Assembly (NCBI RefSeq): GCF_035083965.1
Contig: NC_089732.1
Span: 4,603,383 to 4,667,382 of the forward strand
Direction: 5' to 3'
Length of the DNA: 64,000 nt
From: Branchiostoma lanceolatum
Lineage: Eukaryota > Chordata > Leptocardii > Amphioxiformes > Branchiostomatidae
A program made the position numbers and the translations under genes. Every line of letters starts with the position of its first letter. The first letter of the stretch is position 1. Of this stretch, positions 34,864-45,906 are shown piece after piece. The notes below the pieces were generated by a model, which ran no database searches, was not told the origin of the DNA, and was given only the letters and a program-made list of their open reading frames with translations.

Positions 34864-36582
34864 TTAATGAACAGTTAATGTTAATTCTCTCCTAGCCATT
34901 GGTTCAAGCTTTGGTATTGTTACAGAGCAGTGTCCCCACAATGGAACAGGCAAAACTTTGGCAAAAATCATGGCATCACTGTTCACATTGTAACACTGCG
35001 AGTGAACTGTGAAGAAACACTTGTTGTTTTCTCTAGATTCCTCATGATAGCCACCAGTAATGAAGATCTCTGACCCACACACAGTGGCGCTACTTACAGC
35101 CCATGGATAAAGGAGTTCAGCCAATTCCTCATACAAATCTTCTTTAGGATTGTAGCACACAATGCAATCACCAACCAAGTAGATCTTAGTATTAACTGTG
35201 CATGCCGTTACAAATTTGTGCAGTAGACATGTTGGCAACGGTGCTGCAAATGCCCACTCATCTTGGTTGGGGTCGTAGCACTGAACAACATCAGTCATAA
35301 CATCAGAGGCAATCTTACCACCAAATACATACATTTTCTGGCAACAAGAGGCTATGCCGAAATTGCTCACTGCCTGTTGAAGAGGTGCTACTGCGCTCCA
35401 ACTGTTTGTATCCTCATTGTACACCTCAGTCGAGTCTCTCCAAACCCACTCAGAACTGGGATCTTCCTCACGAGCGACACCACCAACAACGTACACCTGT
35501 CCCTGCAACACTGCCATTCCATGACAACATCTTTCTGTCATCATTGCCCGCCAAGTCCAAGAGTTAAGAGATGGGTTGTATCGCCATACCTGCCGCATGT
35601 TATGAAAACCCCCTGTAACTATCACGTCATCCTCAACAGAGCATGCTGCAAATCCTCTGCTATTCTCAAGGAAAAATGGTAATGGCATTGTTTCAAGACA
35701 GTTGCCATAGAGGTCAAGTCTGTACATATTATCGGAATGTTCTTCTTCCTGACCATCTCCTGCTGTCATTCCACCAAGAACAAGAATTTCTCCCTGAAAA
35801 GTCTGACAAGATCTTGCCTGAATAGACTGATACTTCACCAGTTCCTTGAGTTTGGCAAACTTCTTGTCTTTCTCCACAATGTCCTTGAGGTAGCTCTGGT
35901 CCACATGTGCGAAGCGAACACATGCCAGCAGGTCCTTGAGGTGTCTTTGTCGTTCCTCAAGATCATGTTTTGCCCAAAGCATGACGGCCTCCATCACTTT
36001 TTCCTCTTTCTCAGCATGGAGGTCATCATCTGAGACATACATCTTCAGAAAGTCCACAGGTAGCTCTAAGAACTCCTCAGTCCAGCACACTTCTTCAAAA
36101 CGTTTCAAAGCATAGCTTCTTGCCATTGCAGACAGATATGTACACAACAGCTTGTCTGCCAACACCCAAATTCCAAGACATGTTTCAGGAGTCAGAGATT
36201 GCATCAGGAAATCTTTGCAGTGGTATTCTACACACTCTATCTGCAGCATGTTGGCGGCCTCATACACCGTGCGGATGTTTTCAAAGGTGATAGCTATCTT
36301 GGATGTGTAGGCGTAGTCCACCAGCAGTTGTAGTGCCTCTGCACTCACCCCTCCTATTTCTATCTTGTCCATCTTGCTTTCGTTGTGGACTCCACAGAAC
36401 ATGGCCTTGAAGTAGTCGCCGAAGGCAGACAGGACCAGGCGATGACAGCGGATCTCTGTTCCTTCCGCACACAGGGTCACGTCAAACAGGTGACCCTCAG
36501 ACCTCAGCTCCTGTAACCTCTGGAGGAACCACGGCGGATAACTCTCATCACCCTCGCGAGCAAGATAGCCGCCGTCATCCAT
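34864..36582 (-). CDS. BTB-BACK-Kelch (KLHL-like) protein, gene 1
   Basis: A single coding exon of 572 residues. The BTB domain is at about residues 27-125 (HLFDVTLCAEGTEIRCHRLV, AFGDYFKAMFCG), BACK at 130-235, and the Kelch repeats at 265-555 with blades marked VIVTGGF...VWRYNP, VYVVGGV...EVYNEDTNSW and MYVFGGK...CYDPNQDEW. One blade (KIYLVGDCIVCYNPKEDLYE) lacks the usual double Gly. Proteins of this type commonly act as CUL3 ubiquitin-ligase adaptors, with BTB binding CUL3 and the propeller choosing substrate. The start ATG follows an acceptor by six bases (TTTAACAG/GTAATC), and a 5' UTR exon is predicted at 37563. The orthologous KLHL type cannot be assigned, and the array looks lineage-specific. 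Confidence 0.95.
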   Translation of the reverse strand: MDDGGYLAREGDESYPPWFLQRLQELRSEGHLFDVTLCAEGTEIRCHRLVLSAFGDYFKAMFCGVHNESKMDKIEIGGVSAEALQLLVDYAYTSKIAITFENIRTVYEAANMLQIECVEYHCKDFLMQSLTPETCLGIWVLADKLLCTYLSAMARSYALKRFEEVCWTEEFLELPVDFLKMYVSDDDLHAEKEEKVMEAVMLWAKHDLEERQRHLKDLLACVRFAHVDQSYLKDIVEKDKKFAKLKELVKYQSIQARSCQTFQGEILVLGGMTAGDGQEEEHSDNMYRLDLYGNCLETMPLPFFLENSRGFAACSVEDDVIVTGGFHNMRQVWRYNPSLNSWTWRAMMTERCCHGMAVLQGQVYVVGGVAREEDPSSEWVWRDSTEVYNEDTNSWSAVAPLQQAVSNFGIASCCQKMYVFGGKIASDVMTDVVQCYDPNQDEWAFAAPLPTCLLHKFVTACTVNTKIYLVGDCIVCYNPKEDLYEELAELLYPWAVSSATVCGSEIFITGGYHEESRENNKCFFTVHSQCYNVNSDAMIFAKVLPVPLWGHCSVTIPKLEPMARRELTLTVH

Positions 36583-37438
36583 GATTACCTGTTAAAGAGA
36601 AGGAAAATTGTTGCCAAAACACCACAATGATTATAATGCAGATTTGACTTTGTAAAGTGTCCTGACAACAAAAACTACAAGACAACATGGGGTGCACCAA
36701 TTGCAAGTTGCATGTACAATATAATAAAGGACATAGTAGAGCAGATTCATTCCTGAAGCTAACCAACATCTTTCACACCACAGTCGTCCCTCAGTTAGAC
36801 ATCTGGAGCTGCGTTGTTCCTGTTTAGAACTTTTATTCAGTTGTGCATGTGACTTATACTAAGGACTCCTCAAGTGTTCAAGTTAAACAGATCATGTAAC
36901 TGTCATTGTTGAAAGAAAAATAATAACAAAAGTCAAATGAGAGTTTATCTGTAATGGTAATTTACATGATAAAAATTTGATATGCTAGAGTGCATTTCAT
37001 TATGGCTTTATTGTTTTGTTGTATGGAACTCATTAAAAATACAAACGGTGCTAATTATATAATCATTCACTTGGAACAACAGTGACCCATAATATCAATC
37101 ATAACAAGAAACAAGGACTATAAATTTACTAGCCATCAATCTGTAACCTAGGGGGTTATAACCTCCTTGCTGCAACAATACCTCATATTTATTCATTGGT
37201 TCGGCTGACACAAGCCAGGGCTGCCCAACTAGCCTGAGGCTATTACAAAGGGCTAGCCCTGCTGACAAAGACCAATGAGGTTATATAAACCCTTGGGGTA
37301 ACATTTAATCTAAAATGCCCACATGTTATCAAATAAACATGGGGCAAGTTCAGTACTGGTCCGGTGTAAACGGACCAGAATATACCCACCACTGGCCAGA
37401 AATTTATACCCAGCGGGTATATAATTTCCCGGTGTGTG

Positions 37439-37463
37439 CCCCCCTCCCCCAACAGTGCACTTC
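37439..37463 (-). promoter_or_regulatory. Conserved intron-1 element, Kelch gene 1
   Basis: Contains CCCCCTCCCCCAACAGTGCA on the plus strand, about 100 bp inside the intron from the predicted 5' UTR donor. The same string is at the same distance in the other three Kelch genes. Confidence 0.5.
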
Positions 37464-37562
37464 CAAACTAAATTGTTCGGCATTTATACATCATCCCTAA
37501 ACTTTGAAAAACACAACTTGGGGCGTATAAAAGTGACGAATGAAAGATGACTTTATACTTAC

Positions 37563-37760
37563 GCTTTTCTCGGGCAACCGATTTTATCTAACGAAAATGC
37601 AGATAAACTCTGCATGCAGTCCAAGCGCGAAGGCAAACGAGTGGAGTTGTCATGCTCAGTGCATTGTGGACCTTTGACCTGACCTCTGACCTGATCTCAA
37701 TCTCTGTGGTCTGTGCGTTTGTGAGTGCGTTCAAACAAGATGTCTCAGAACGCTGTGGAT
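37563..37760 (-). promoter_or_regulatory. 5' UTR exon and promoter, Kelch gene 1
   Basis: A strong donor (AGAAAAGC/GTAAGT) ends the predicted exon at 37563. Upstream, at 37673-37695, the minus strand reads AGGTCAGAGGTCAGGTCAAA: two AGGTCA half-sites separated by one base (DR1), then a third half-site. An NRF1-like or GCGCA-type element is weaker here than in gene 2. The block is duplicated with every Kelch gene. Confidence 0.65.
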
Positions 37761-37784
37761 TTATATTGTAGTTGTTATGTGCAT

Positions 37785-38175
37785 TATGTAGCACCTTACA
37801 TTTTAACCCCTAGTTCCAATTTTGAATAGTTCCTATTACATAAATTCGGGAGGTCCAAATCCGGGGAAGGGCATCCTAGTTGGAGCTGCAGTCGTCTTTC
37901 CGAAGGGACGTAAATGGGGGTCCCGGGATAAAGGAAGTAAAAAAAAAAAGGCAGATACTTCAGATGAACAATAATCCATTCGTCTCCATTACAAGATCTA
38001 ACATGGCAGCCATGTACTCAGTAGTAGTCTATCTTCGTTGCCATGGCAACCGGTCCGCCTTGATCACCAGTTTTTGCTCTTCAGGTTAAACAATTGGTCG
38101 ATTTATGGCGAATCTTCCAAGAGATTGTGTACAAATAGACCGGGTGATTATAAGTCGATAATCAGCTAAAATATC
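37785..38175. mobile_element. Decayed SINE plus duplicated unit, upstream of Kelch gene 1
   Basis: A B-box-like GGTCCAAATCC is followed by GGGAAGGGCATCCTAGTTGG and GGGACGTAAATGGGGGTCCC, matching the SINEs at 42195 and 51800. Then comes a non-SINE block (AACAATTGGTCGATTTATGG) present after each of the three SINEs, showing that the whole unit was duplicated. Confidence 0.6.
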
Positions 38176-38179
38176 TATC

Positions 38180-38993
38180 AATCTGCAGGCTATACTGTAA
38201 AGGGGAAAATGTTCACAGAGGTTCTATGTTAACGGTCTCTGGCCTATTCACCATGAGCTTAAAACTATCGTGAAATTCTGCTTGATATTTAGTGTGTAGA
38301 TAGTACTGGTACTCCTTCTTCACAGGGATGTAGAGGATATCATTGACACTAGTACTGTCATGGCCTCCCATGTATTCATGAACAGGGATGGCTAGGACAA
38401 TGTGAAAGGAGATACTAATATAGAAACTGTAAACAACACTTGTACTACCGGTAGTGGCTATTTATTAGATTCTATGCATTCTGCTAAATTCTGCAACGAC
38501 TCTTACAACATTTGCATTGGACATAGCCTGAGCACCAATCCTCATACAACATACCAAATCATTCTTATATAATGTATAATTCCATTTTGCACATTACAGG
38601 AACATGACTTATGGCCACTGTCAGTGACAAACAAACAAAATTACAACTTAGGACAGAATTCACTGAACTCAAAATAATCAGGCATGCTCCCCTGTAACAG
38701 AACATAAAGTACTTTCTAAGGCCATACATACCATATCCAACTTATTGCACCTTGCATTTTGAAAAAAAATAATAATAATGCCAAACTAAAAAATCAAATG
38801 AAAACAGAGTTAGCACTTAGCAATTACAAAAAGTCACTTTTCCTCTAATAAGAAACCACAAAATAATCATAACCTCTCTAAGTAGGAAGAATATCCATTC
38901 AGTTTAACACGTGTGGCAATCTCTGAAAATGATTATCATAACTTGCTGATTTACTATCTTTACATTTACTATTTGCTCAAGAAGATTTCTTCC
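38180..38993. other. 3' flank of Kelch gene 2
   Basis: No gene seen. Blocks such as GAATTCACTGAACTCAAAAT and AACAGAACATAAAGTACT are shared with the 3' flank of gene 3 (about 43000) and, inverted, with about 51555, as expected from tandem duplication. Confidence 0.55.
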
Positions 38994-38997
38994 TTAA

Positions 38998-39069
38998 CCT
39001 CCTCCCTGCCGAAGTAGCCCTTTGGCACCAACTTTGCACTGGATATGGGGTTAGGCAGCAGGGAGAAGG
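38998..39069. mobile_element. TTAA-flanked hairpin after Kelch gene 2
   Basis: A 72-bp element between TTAA at 38994-38997 and TTAA at 39070-39073. The ends are inverted, CCTCCTCCCTGCC and GGCAGCAGGGAGAAGG. TTAA target duplication with CCT ends is typical of piggyBac-like MITEs. The stop codon of gene 2 lies in the right TTAA. Confidence 0.75.
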
Positions 39070-40779
39070 TTAATGGAAACTGAATTCTCCTCTAGCCGTT
39101 GGTCCTAACTTTGGTATTGTTACAGAGCAGTGTCCCCACAGTGGGATGGGCAACATTGGGGCTGTAACGATGGCATCACTGTTCACATTGTAACACTTTG
39201 ACGAAACTGGTGGGACACCCTTGAACTCTTCTCTAGTATCATAAAGATAGCCACCAGTAATAAAGATCTCTGACCCACACACAGTGGCGCTACTTAGAGG
39301 CCACGGAAAAGGTAGTGCAGTCAATTCCTCATACAAGTCTTCTTTAGGATTGTAGCACACAATGCAATCAAAGACCAAGTAGATCTTAGCATTAACTGTA
39401 CATGCTGCAATGGATGTTGTGCCTGTTAGCAATGGCGCTGCAAATGTCCACTCATCTTGGGTGGGGTCGTAGCACTGAACAACATCAGTTACTCCATCAG
39501 AGGCAATCTTACCACCAAATATGTAAATTTTCTCGCAACAAGAGGCTATGCCAAAATGGCTGACTGCCTGTTTAAGAGGTGCTACTGCGTTCCAACTGTT
39601 TGTGTCCTCGCTGTACACCTCAGTCGAGTCTCTCCAAACCCACTCAGAACTGGGATCTTCCTCACGAGCGACACCACCAACAACATAGACCTGTCCCTGC
39701 AACACTGCCATTCCATGACAACATCGTGCTGTCATCATTGCCCGCCAAGTCCAAGAGTTAAGAGATGGGTTGTACCTCCATACTTGACGCATGCTATGAA
39801 AACCCCCTGTAACTATCACGTCACCTCCAACAGCGCATGCTGCAAATCCGCTGCTATTCTCCAGGAAAACTGGTAACGGGATTATTTCAAGACAGTTGCC
39901 ATAGAGGTCAAGTCTGTACATATTATCGGAATGTTCTTCTTCCTGACCACGTTCTGCTGTCATTCCACCGAGAACAAGAATTTCTCCCTGAAAAGTCTTA
40001 CAAGATCTTGCCTGTATACATGCAGATTGATTCTTCATCAGTTCCTTGAGTTCTGTCAACTCCTTGTCTGTCTCTGAAATGTCCTTAAGGTAGCTCTGGT
40101 CGACTTGTGAAAAGCGAACACATGTCAGGAGGTCCTTAAGGTGTTTTTGTCGTTCCTCAACATCATGTTTTGCCCAGAGCATGACGGCCTTGATAACGTC
40201 TTCTTCTTTCTCAGCATGGAGGTCATCATCTGAGACGTACGTCTTCAGAAAGTCCACAGGCAGCTCTAGGAACTCCTCAGTCATGCACACTTCTTGGAAA
40301 TGTTTCAAAGCCCTGCTTCTTGCCATTGCAGACAATTTTTTACACAACAGCTTGTCTGCCAGTACCCATGTTCCAAGACATGTTTCATGATGCAGGGATC
40401 GCATCAGGAAATTTTCGCAATGGTATTCTACACACCGTATCTGCAGCATGTTGGCGGCCTCATACACCGTGTGGATATTTTCATCAGTAATGGCTATCTT
40501 GGATGTGTAGGCGTAGTCCACCAGCAGTTGTAGTGCCTCTGCACTCACCCCTCCTATCTCTATCTTGTCCATCTTGCTCTCGTTGTGGACTCCACAGAAC
40601 ATGGCCTTGAAGTAGTCGCCGAAAGCAGACAGGATCAGGCGATGACAGCGGATCTCTGTTCCTTCTGCACACAGGGTCACATCAAACAGGTGACCCTCGG
40701 ACCTCAGCACCTGTAACCTCTGGAGGAAGCAGGGCAGATACTCCTCATCACCCTCATACACAATAGGATAGTCACCCAT
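39070..40779 (-). CDS. BTB-BACK-Kelch (KLHL-like) protein, gene 2
   Basis: An intact single coding exon of 569 residues, closest by eye to gene 1. BTB is at about residues 27-125 and differs from gene 1 at only a few positions. BACK follows, then Kelch blades (VIVTGGFHSMRQVWRYNP, VYVVGGVAREEDPSSEW, IYIFGGKIASDGVTDVVQCY). The linker has the extra NQSACIQAR segment shared with gene 4. The ATG at 40779-40777 follows a TTTTTCAG/GTCGTC acceptor, with the 5' UTR exon predicted at 41978. The N-terminal 15 residues (MGDYPIVYEGDEEYL) differ from gene 1 and resemble gene 3. No broken motifs apart from the shared Gly-poor blade (LVFDCIVCYNP). Confidence 0.95.
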   Translation of the reverse strand: MGDYPIVYEGDEEYLPCFLQRLQVLRSEGHLFDVTLCAEGTEIRCHRLILSAFGDYFKAMFCGVHNESKMDKIEIGGVSAEALQLLVDYAYTSKIAITDENIHTVYEAANMLQIRCVEYHCENFLMRSLHHETCLGTWVLADKLLCKKLSAMARSRALKHFQEVCMTEEFLELPVDFLKTYVSDDDLHAEKEEDVIKAVMLWAKHDVEERQKHLKDLLTCVRFSQVDQSYLKDISETDKELTELKELMKNQSACIQARSCKTFQGEILVLGGMTAERGQEEEHSDNMYRLDLYGNCLEIIPLPVFLENSSGFAACAVGGDVIVTGGFHSMRQVWRYNPSLNSWTWRAMMTARCCHGMAVLQGQVYVVGGVAREEDPSSEWVWRDSTEVYSEDTNSWNAVAPLKQAVSHFGIASCCEKIYIFGGKIASDGVTDVVQCYDPTQDEWTFAAPLLTGTTSIAACTVNAKIYLVFDCIVCYNPKEDLYEELTALPFPWPLSSATVCGSEIFITGGYLYDTREEFKGVPPVSSKCYNVNSDAIVTAPMLPIPLWGHCSVTIPKLGPTARGEFSFH

Positions 40780-41060
40780 GACGACCTGAAAAAGAGAAAT
40801 AAATTATATGTCGTTTGGTCAAAAAATGCCAGAGTTGAATCAATTTGAAGATTTGGCAGGAGGAGAAGAAGAACATGAACAAAAACAATATATTTCACTC
40901 CTTCCATATCCCTGGTATGGGGACTGGGGAGTGAAATATAATCATAACAAAAATCAAGAAGGACTAAAATGTTAACTAGCTAATAAATACCTACTATAAT
41001 GTTACCTCATATGCCTAAGTAAGGGTACATTCAATTTTAGAATATTACATGTTAGATGTT

Positions 41061-41246
41061 ATAAGCTAGTTTGTGGTTGCTACTTCGCATGTGCAGTGTC
41101 AAAGGTAAAGGCCCAGAGACGTAAAGAAAAGCCGTCGGGGCATTGTTATGCAAATCAAGACAATGTCCCCGCGAGCACTGTTTACAAGCCGGGGGCCTTC
41201 ACCTGTGACACTGCACATGCGTAGTAGCAACCGTGAACTAGCTTAT
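41061..41246. mobile_element. Hairpin MITE with octamer, copy 1
   Basis: The ends are ATAAGCTAGTT and AACTAGCTTAT. The arms contain CATGTGCAGTGTCAAAGGT and near-inverse sequence, with TTATGCAAAT (a POU-type octamer) inside. Relatives are at 45907 and 47233. Confidence 0.8.
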
Positions 41247-41861
41247 TGTTTTGTTGTATGGAACTCTTTAAAGGAATACAAACATTGCTAATTGTGCACT
41301 TGGAAATTGAAACAGCAGGTTATACAATATCAATCATAACAAAAATCAAGAAGGACTTTATGTTATGCCAAGGAGGTTATGGTTATGCCTAAGGGTACAT
41401 CAATTCTTAATAGAATATAACATGTTCGATGTTATTAGATGAGCAAAGAGGCATGCCCACTAGTAGTACATTGCGGCCATTCCGGCCAGATGTTCTTCTT
41501 TAACATCAAAAAGTATCAGTATGAAAGATATACATTGATTGTAGGGGTATTGGATGCCGTCTATTGGTATTTTTGTTTGTGTGGAACATATCGGAAGCCC
41601 ACCATGTTTATTGTCGCCCATAACACAACAAATTGGATATTTGCTGCGCCGCATATCAACGACTTTAAACATGAATCATTGTACTCGTTGTACACGTTGC
41701 TCAATATTGCTACGTTCTACACTTATGTTGGAGCAAGCAGTCGCCGTAAACGCCAAGTTGATCTTTATCTGGTGGTCCCCGCCGCCGCAGTCGGCTTGAA
41801 AACCAGCAAAATTCGTGAAAATTATTACTAACAGCAAGGATGTTAAAAGAGCCTATAGTCT

Positions 41862-41887
41862 GCCCCCCTCCCCCAACAGTGCACTTC
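41862..41887 (-). promoter_or_regulatory. Conserved intron-1 element, Kelch gene 2
   Basis: CCCCCTCCCCCAACAGTGCA about 90-115 bp downstream of the predicted donor at 41977; the same arrangement as gene 1. Confidence 0.5.
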
Positions 41888-41977
41888 CAAAAGTTAGGCA
41901 TCTATACATCCCTAAACGCAACTTGTGGCGCAAAACGTGTCGCATATTAAATATGACTCTATACTTACTATACTTAC

Positions 41978-42190
41978 GCTTTTCTCTGCTCAGGGAAATG
42001 GTTTTATGTAACGAAAAAGCCGAGATGTACCTAGCTGTGCGGAGAGACGCCAGTCACTCGAGTTGGCGTGCGCAGTGGGTTGTGGGACTTTGACCTGACC
42101 TCTGACCTGACCTGAATCAAGGAGAGGTGTTTCAACAGCGTGTGTGCGTTTGTGAGTGCGTTCAAACAAAATGTGGATTTGTTATGTAGT
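41978..42190 (-). promoter_or_regulatory. 5' UTR exon and promoter, Kelch gene 2
   Basis: The donor is AGAAAAGC/GTAAGT, ending the exon at 41978. Three to four AGGTCA half-sites lie at 42088-42115, including a perfect one-base-spaced direct repeat. GCGTGCGCAGTG, an NRF1-like motif, lies at 42066-42077. A block with GTGCGTTTGTGAGTGCGTTC follows, as in the other copies. Confidence 0.65.
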
Positions 42191-42194
42191 TATT

Positions 42195-42605
42195 ACGTAG
42201 TGTGGCTCAATTGGTAACAGCCTTACAGTTTAGCTCCTGGCTCAAATTAGTTGCTAACTCAATAAACTGGTAGCCCGGTCCGAACCCGGGGAAGGGCATC
42301 CTGGTTGGAGCTGCATTCGTCTTACGGAAGGGACGTTTAAACTGGCGGTACCGTGATCGAGGAGGTGCCTCGAGCAAGATAAAATGCACGACTGAGCTTC
42401 AGCCTTAGATTAACAAATTGAACAATACATTCGTCTCCATGACAACGCACCATTTACACAGGAGTAGTCTATTTTTGTTGTCATGGCAACCGGACGGCCT
42501 TGACGCAATGACCAGTTTTTGCTATTCAGTTTAAACAATTGGTCGATTTACAGTGAATCTTCCAAGAGATTGCGTACCAATAGACCGGGTGATTATAAGT
42601 GGATA
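42195..42605 (+). mobile_element. tRNA-derived SINE plus duplicated unit, upstream of Kelch gene 2
   Basis: The A box TGGCTCAATTGG and B box GGTCCGAACCC are both clear. The body contains GGTTGGAGCTGCATTCGTCT and GGGACGTTTAAACTGG. Sequence from about 42485 onward matches 38040 and 52000. Confidence 0.7.
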
Positions 42606-42634
42606 ATCAGCTAAATACCTACTGTAAATGCAGA

Positions 42635-42705
42635 AATGTTCGCGGTGGTTTTATGCTCACGGTTTTCGCGGCAACCGTTTCACCGCGAACTTAAAACCAC
42701 TGTCA
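42635..42705. mobile_element. GCGAACTTAAA-type repeat
   Basis: ATGTTCGCGGTGGTTTTA... and CACCGCGAACTTAAAACCA form an inverted repeat also seen at 62325 and, decayed, at 38195. Confidence 0.6.
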
Positions 42706-43690
42706 TGGCCTCCCATGTATTCATCCACAGGGATGGCTAGAACAATGTAAAAGGACATACTAAAATAGAAACTGAAAACAACACTTGTACTGGTGGCTAT
42801 TTATTAGATTCTACACGTTCTGCTAAATTCAGCAACAACCCTTACAACATTAATGCGTTGGACTCTGCCTGGGTACCAATTCTTATACAACACATTGTTT
42901 GGCTAATTCTCATACAATGCATTCCTTTAATTTTGCACATTAAAGGACCATGAGGGTTTGGCCACTGTCTGTGACAAATAAACAAAATTACAACTTAAGA
43001 CAGACTTCACTGAACTCAAAATAATTAGGCATGCTCCCATGCAACAGAACATAAAGTACTGAAATGCTTTAGGGCATTTCTGCTTCTTGGATATTGAAAA
43101 AAAAATGCTAAACTAAAAAAAAGCAGATGAGAACCAAGTTGGAGGTGACAGGCTGAGCATTTTTTTTTATATTGTAGTCAGATTCAAACTTTCCTTCCTC
43201 TACTCATTTTCCTGTTGTCCTTTTTGCTAGATCTTTACTTAGGGAATGAACTGGTATGGCTTTACAGCAATAAGAAATCATAAGCATATACTGTAGTGAT
43301 ATTTTGTTCAAACTGAAGCATCAATTATGAAGAAGCTTAAGTCTAGACTGGTGTTGCAAAACTCAAATTAGAAATACAAAATCAATATCACAAATGCAGT
43401 CTGCAACATTAACATACTTAGGACTACCAAATGAAAACATCTGTCATTTTACATCATGGTACATGTATTACCTCTTTCTAGGAATTTAGGTATTCTTCAA
43501 CAAAAGTATAATACCAACATTAGTCCTGAGCAGAGTATTGAAAAGTCACTTTTCCTCATATAATAAGATACCACAAAATAATTATAACCTCTGAAGAATA
43601 TCCATTCAGTTTCACATGTGTGGTAATCTCTGAAAATGCATATCATCATAACCTGCTGATTTATCATCTTTACATCTACAAGATTTCTTC
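42706..43690. other. 3' flank of Kelch gene 3
   Basis: No gene seen. Several blocks match the 3' flanks of genes 1, 2 and 4, consistent with duplication of the whole unit. Confidence 0.5.
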
Positions 43691-43760
43691 CTTAACATTC
43701 TCCCTGCTGAAGTAGCCTTTGTATTGGTTATGGGGTTATTCAACAGGGCGAAGCTTAAGG

Positions 43761-45497
43761 TTAATTAATACTTAATTCTCTTCTAACCATTAGTCCGAGC
43801 TTTGGTATTGTTACAGAGCAGTGTCCCCACAGTGGGACGGGCAAAACGTTTCCTACGATCATGGCATCACTGTTCACATTGTAACACTGAATACTACACG
43901 TGGAGAAACCCTTGTGGTCTTCTCTAGGTTCCTCATGATAGCCACCAGTAATGAAGATCTCTGACCCACACACAGTGGCGCTACTTTGAGTCCATGGAAA
44001 ATGGAGTCCAGCCAATTCCTCATACAAGTCTTCTTTAGGATTGTAGCACACAATGCAATCACTGACCAAGTAGATCTTAGAATTAACTGTACATGCTGTT
44101 GTACATATTGTGCCTGTTGGCAATGGCGCTGCAAATGTCCACTCATCTTGGGTGGGGTCGTAGCACTGAACAACATCAGCAACATCAGTCACTCTATCAA
44201 TGGCAATCTTACCACCAAATACATACATTTTCTCGCAACAACTGGCTATGCTGAAATGGCTGACTGCCTGTTTAAGAGGTGCTAAAGCGTTCCAACTGTT
44301 TGTCTCATCATTGTACACCTCAGTCGAGTCTCTCAAGAACACCTCCAAATTGGGAACGGTCTCGTAAGCGATACCACCAACAACATAGACCTGTCCCTGC
44401 AACACTGCCATTCCATGATAGCATCGTCCCATCCCTAAGGATGCCAGCCCAGCCCAAGAGTTAAGAGATGGGTTGTACCTCCATGCTTGCTGTATGTTGT
44501 AAAACCCCCCTGTAACTATCACCTCACCCCCAACAGAGCATGCTGCAAATCCACTGGTCTTCTCAAGGAAAAATGGTAACGGCATTGTGTCAAGACAGTT
44601 ACCATAGAGATCAAGTCTGTACATATTCTCAGAACTTTCTTCTCCTTCCTGACCAATTTTTTCTGCTGTCCATCCATCGAGAACAAGAATTTCCCCCTGA
44701 AAGGTCTGACAAGATCTTGCCTGAATACATTGATCCTTCATCAGTTCTTCGAGTTCTGGAATCTCTGCAAACTCCTTGTCTGTCTCTGTAATGTCCTTGA
44801 GGTAGCTCTGGTCCACATGTTGGAAGCGAACACATGTCAGGAGGTCCTTGAGGTGTTTTTGTCGTTCTTCAAGATCGCGTCTTGCCCAGAGCATGATGGC
44901 TTCTATTACTGCTTCCTCTTTCTCAGCATGAAGGTCATCATCTGAGACATACGTCTTCAGAAAGTCCACAGGCAGCTCTAAGAACTCCTCAGTCATGCAC
45001 ACTTTTTGGAAATATTTCAAAGCGTAGCTTTTTGCCATCGCAGACAAATATGTACACGAAACCTTGTCTGCCAGTACCCATATTCCAAGACATGTTTCAG
45101 GACCTAGGCTTTGATTCAGGAAAATTTCGCACTGGCGTTCGAGCCACCCTATCTGCAGCATGTTGACTGCTTCATACAGTGGCTGGATGTTTTCAAAAGT
45201 GATGGTTATCTTGGACGTGTAGGCAAAGTCCACCAGCAGTTGTAGTGCCTCTGCACTCACCCCTCCTATCTCTATCTTGTCCATCTTGCTCTGGTTGTGG
45301 ACTCCACAGAACATGGCCTTGAAGTAGTCGCCGAAGGCAGACAGGACCAGGCGATGACAGCGGATCTCCGTTCCTTCCGCACACAGGGTCACGTCAAACA
45401 GGTGACCCTCTGACCTCAGCTCCTGTAACCTCTGGAGGAAGCAGGGCGAATACTCATCATACTTATCACCCTCATACTCAAGATGATAGTCACCCAT
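43761..45497 (-). CDS. BTB-BACK-Kelch (KLHL-like) protein, gene 3
   Basis: A single coding exon, 578 residues from the ATG at 45497. The reading frame runs 25 codons further upstream, but those codons lie before a TTTTCAG/GCCATC acceptor and would be intronic, so the internal ATG is chosen. The domain plan matches gene 1. This is the most diverged copy: the first blade has LVLDGWTAEKIG instead of LVLGGMTA, and a few residues are inserted (DKYDEYSP near the N-terminus, ADVADV in blade 4). Loss of the double Gly in blade 1 may loosen that blade. BTB is still almost identical to the other copies. It lies head-to-head with gene 4. Confidence 0.95.
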   Translation of the reverse strand: MGDYHLEYEGDKYDEYSPCFLQRLQELRSEGHLFDVTLCAEGTEIRCHRLVLSAFGDYFKAMFCGVHNQSKMDKIEIGGVSAEALQLLVDFAYTSKITITFENIQPLYEAVNMLQIGWLERQCEIFLNQSLGPETCLGIWVLADKVSCTYLSAMAKSYALKYFQKVCMTEEFLELPVDFLKTYVSDDDLHAEKEEAVIEAIMLWARRDLEERQKHLKDLLTCVRFQHVDQSYLKDITETDKEFAEIPELEELMKDQCIQARSCQTFQGEILVLDGWTAEKIGQEGEESSENMYRLDLYGNCLDTMPLPFFLEKTSGFAACSVGGEVIVTGGFYNIQQAWRYNPSLNSWAGLASLGMGRCYHGMAVLQGQVYVVGGIAYETVPNLEVFLRDSTEVYNDETNSWNALAPLKQAVSHFSIASCCEKMYVFGGKIAIDRVTDVADVVQCYDPTQDEWTFAAPLPTGTICTTACTVNSKIYLVSDCIVCYNPKEDLYEELAGLHFPWTQSSATVCGSEIFITGGYHEEPREDHKGFSTCSIQCYNVNSDAMIVGNVLPVPLWGHCSVTIPKLGLMVRRELSIN

Positions 45498-45769
45498 GAT
45501 GGCCTGAAAAGGAAAATACAACACATGAATAATAATTTGCATATTTGTGATGTCATGTTTCTTCTCTTTCAAAGGTGGCGCTACAAGGCACTCAGCGTGA
45601 TAGATATTAGACTATAGAGATTGGGAGCCAGGGACAAGAGAGATTTGGTGCCAACACTATACCGGGCATGTGACCTCGCTTGGTCAAAGGGGTTATCGTG
45701 TAAGCGCGAGGGGTCTGTTATCCAGGCTTGGGGGGACTATGAGGGGGACAAGAAATCATTAGTTTAATA

Positions 45770-45815
45770 CCCTGCAGCTGATACCACCTTCAGTCGAGGA
45801 ATGATTTGACAGCAT
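45770..45815. repeat. LINE 3'-end-like motif
   Basis: ATACCACCTTCAGTCGAGGA is 19/20 identical to the sequence just inside the CR1 tail at 17818. It may be a solo 3' fragment of the same LINE. The surrounding sequence is not obviously LINE. Confidence 0.4.
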
Positions 45816-45906
45816 TTACAACTTGAAAGCAGCCGGCTATATTGTCTTTGCATTGTTGTCTTCTGGTGTCAGCTCAATAGGAAAACAATGATAATGTTGA
45901 TAATAC

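Noticed and set aside
35263-35682. Antisense ORFs of about 100-140 codons opposite the Kelch genes (also 39457, 43986, 48203, 49184)
   Set aside because: They recur only because the sense strand is conserved; composition is not protein-like and they carry no domain.
45498-45572. N-terminal extension of Kelch gene 3 by 25 codons
   Set aside because: The extension lies upstream of a clear splice acceptor, has no counterpart in the other copies, and reads as intron sequence.
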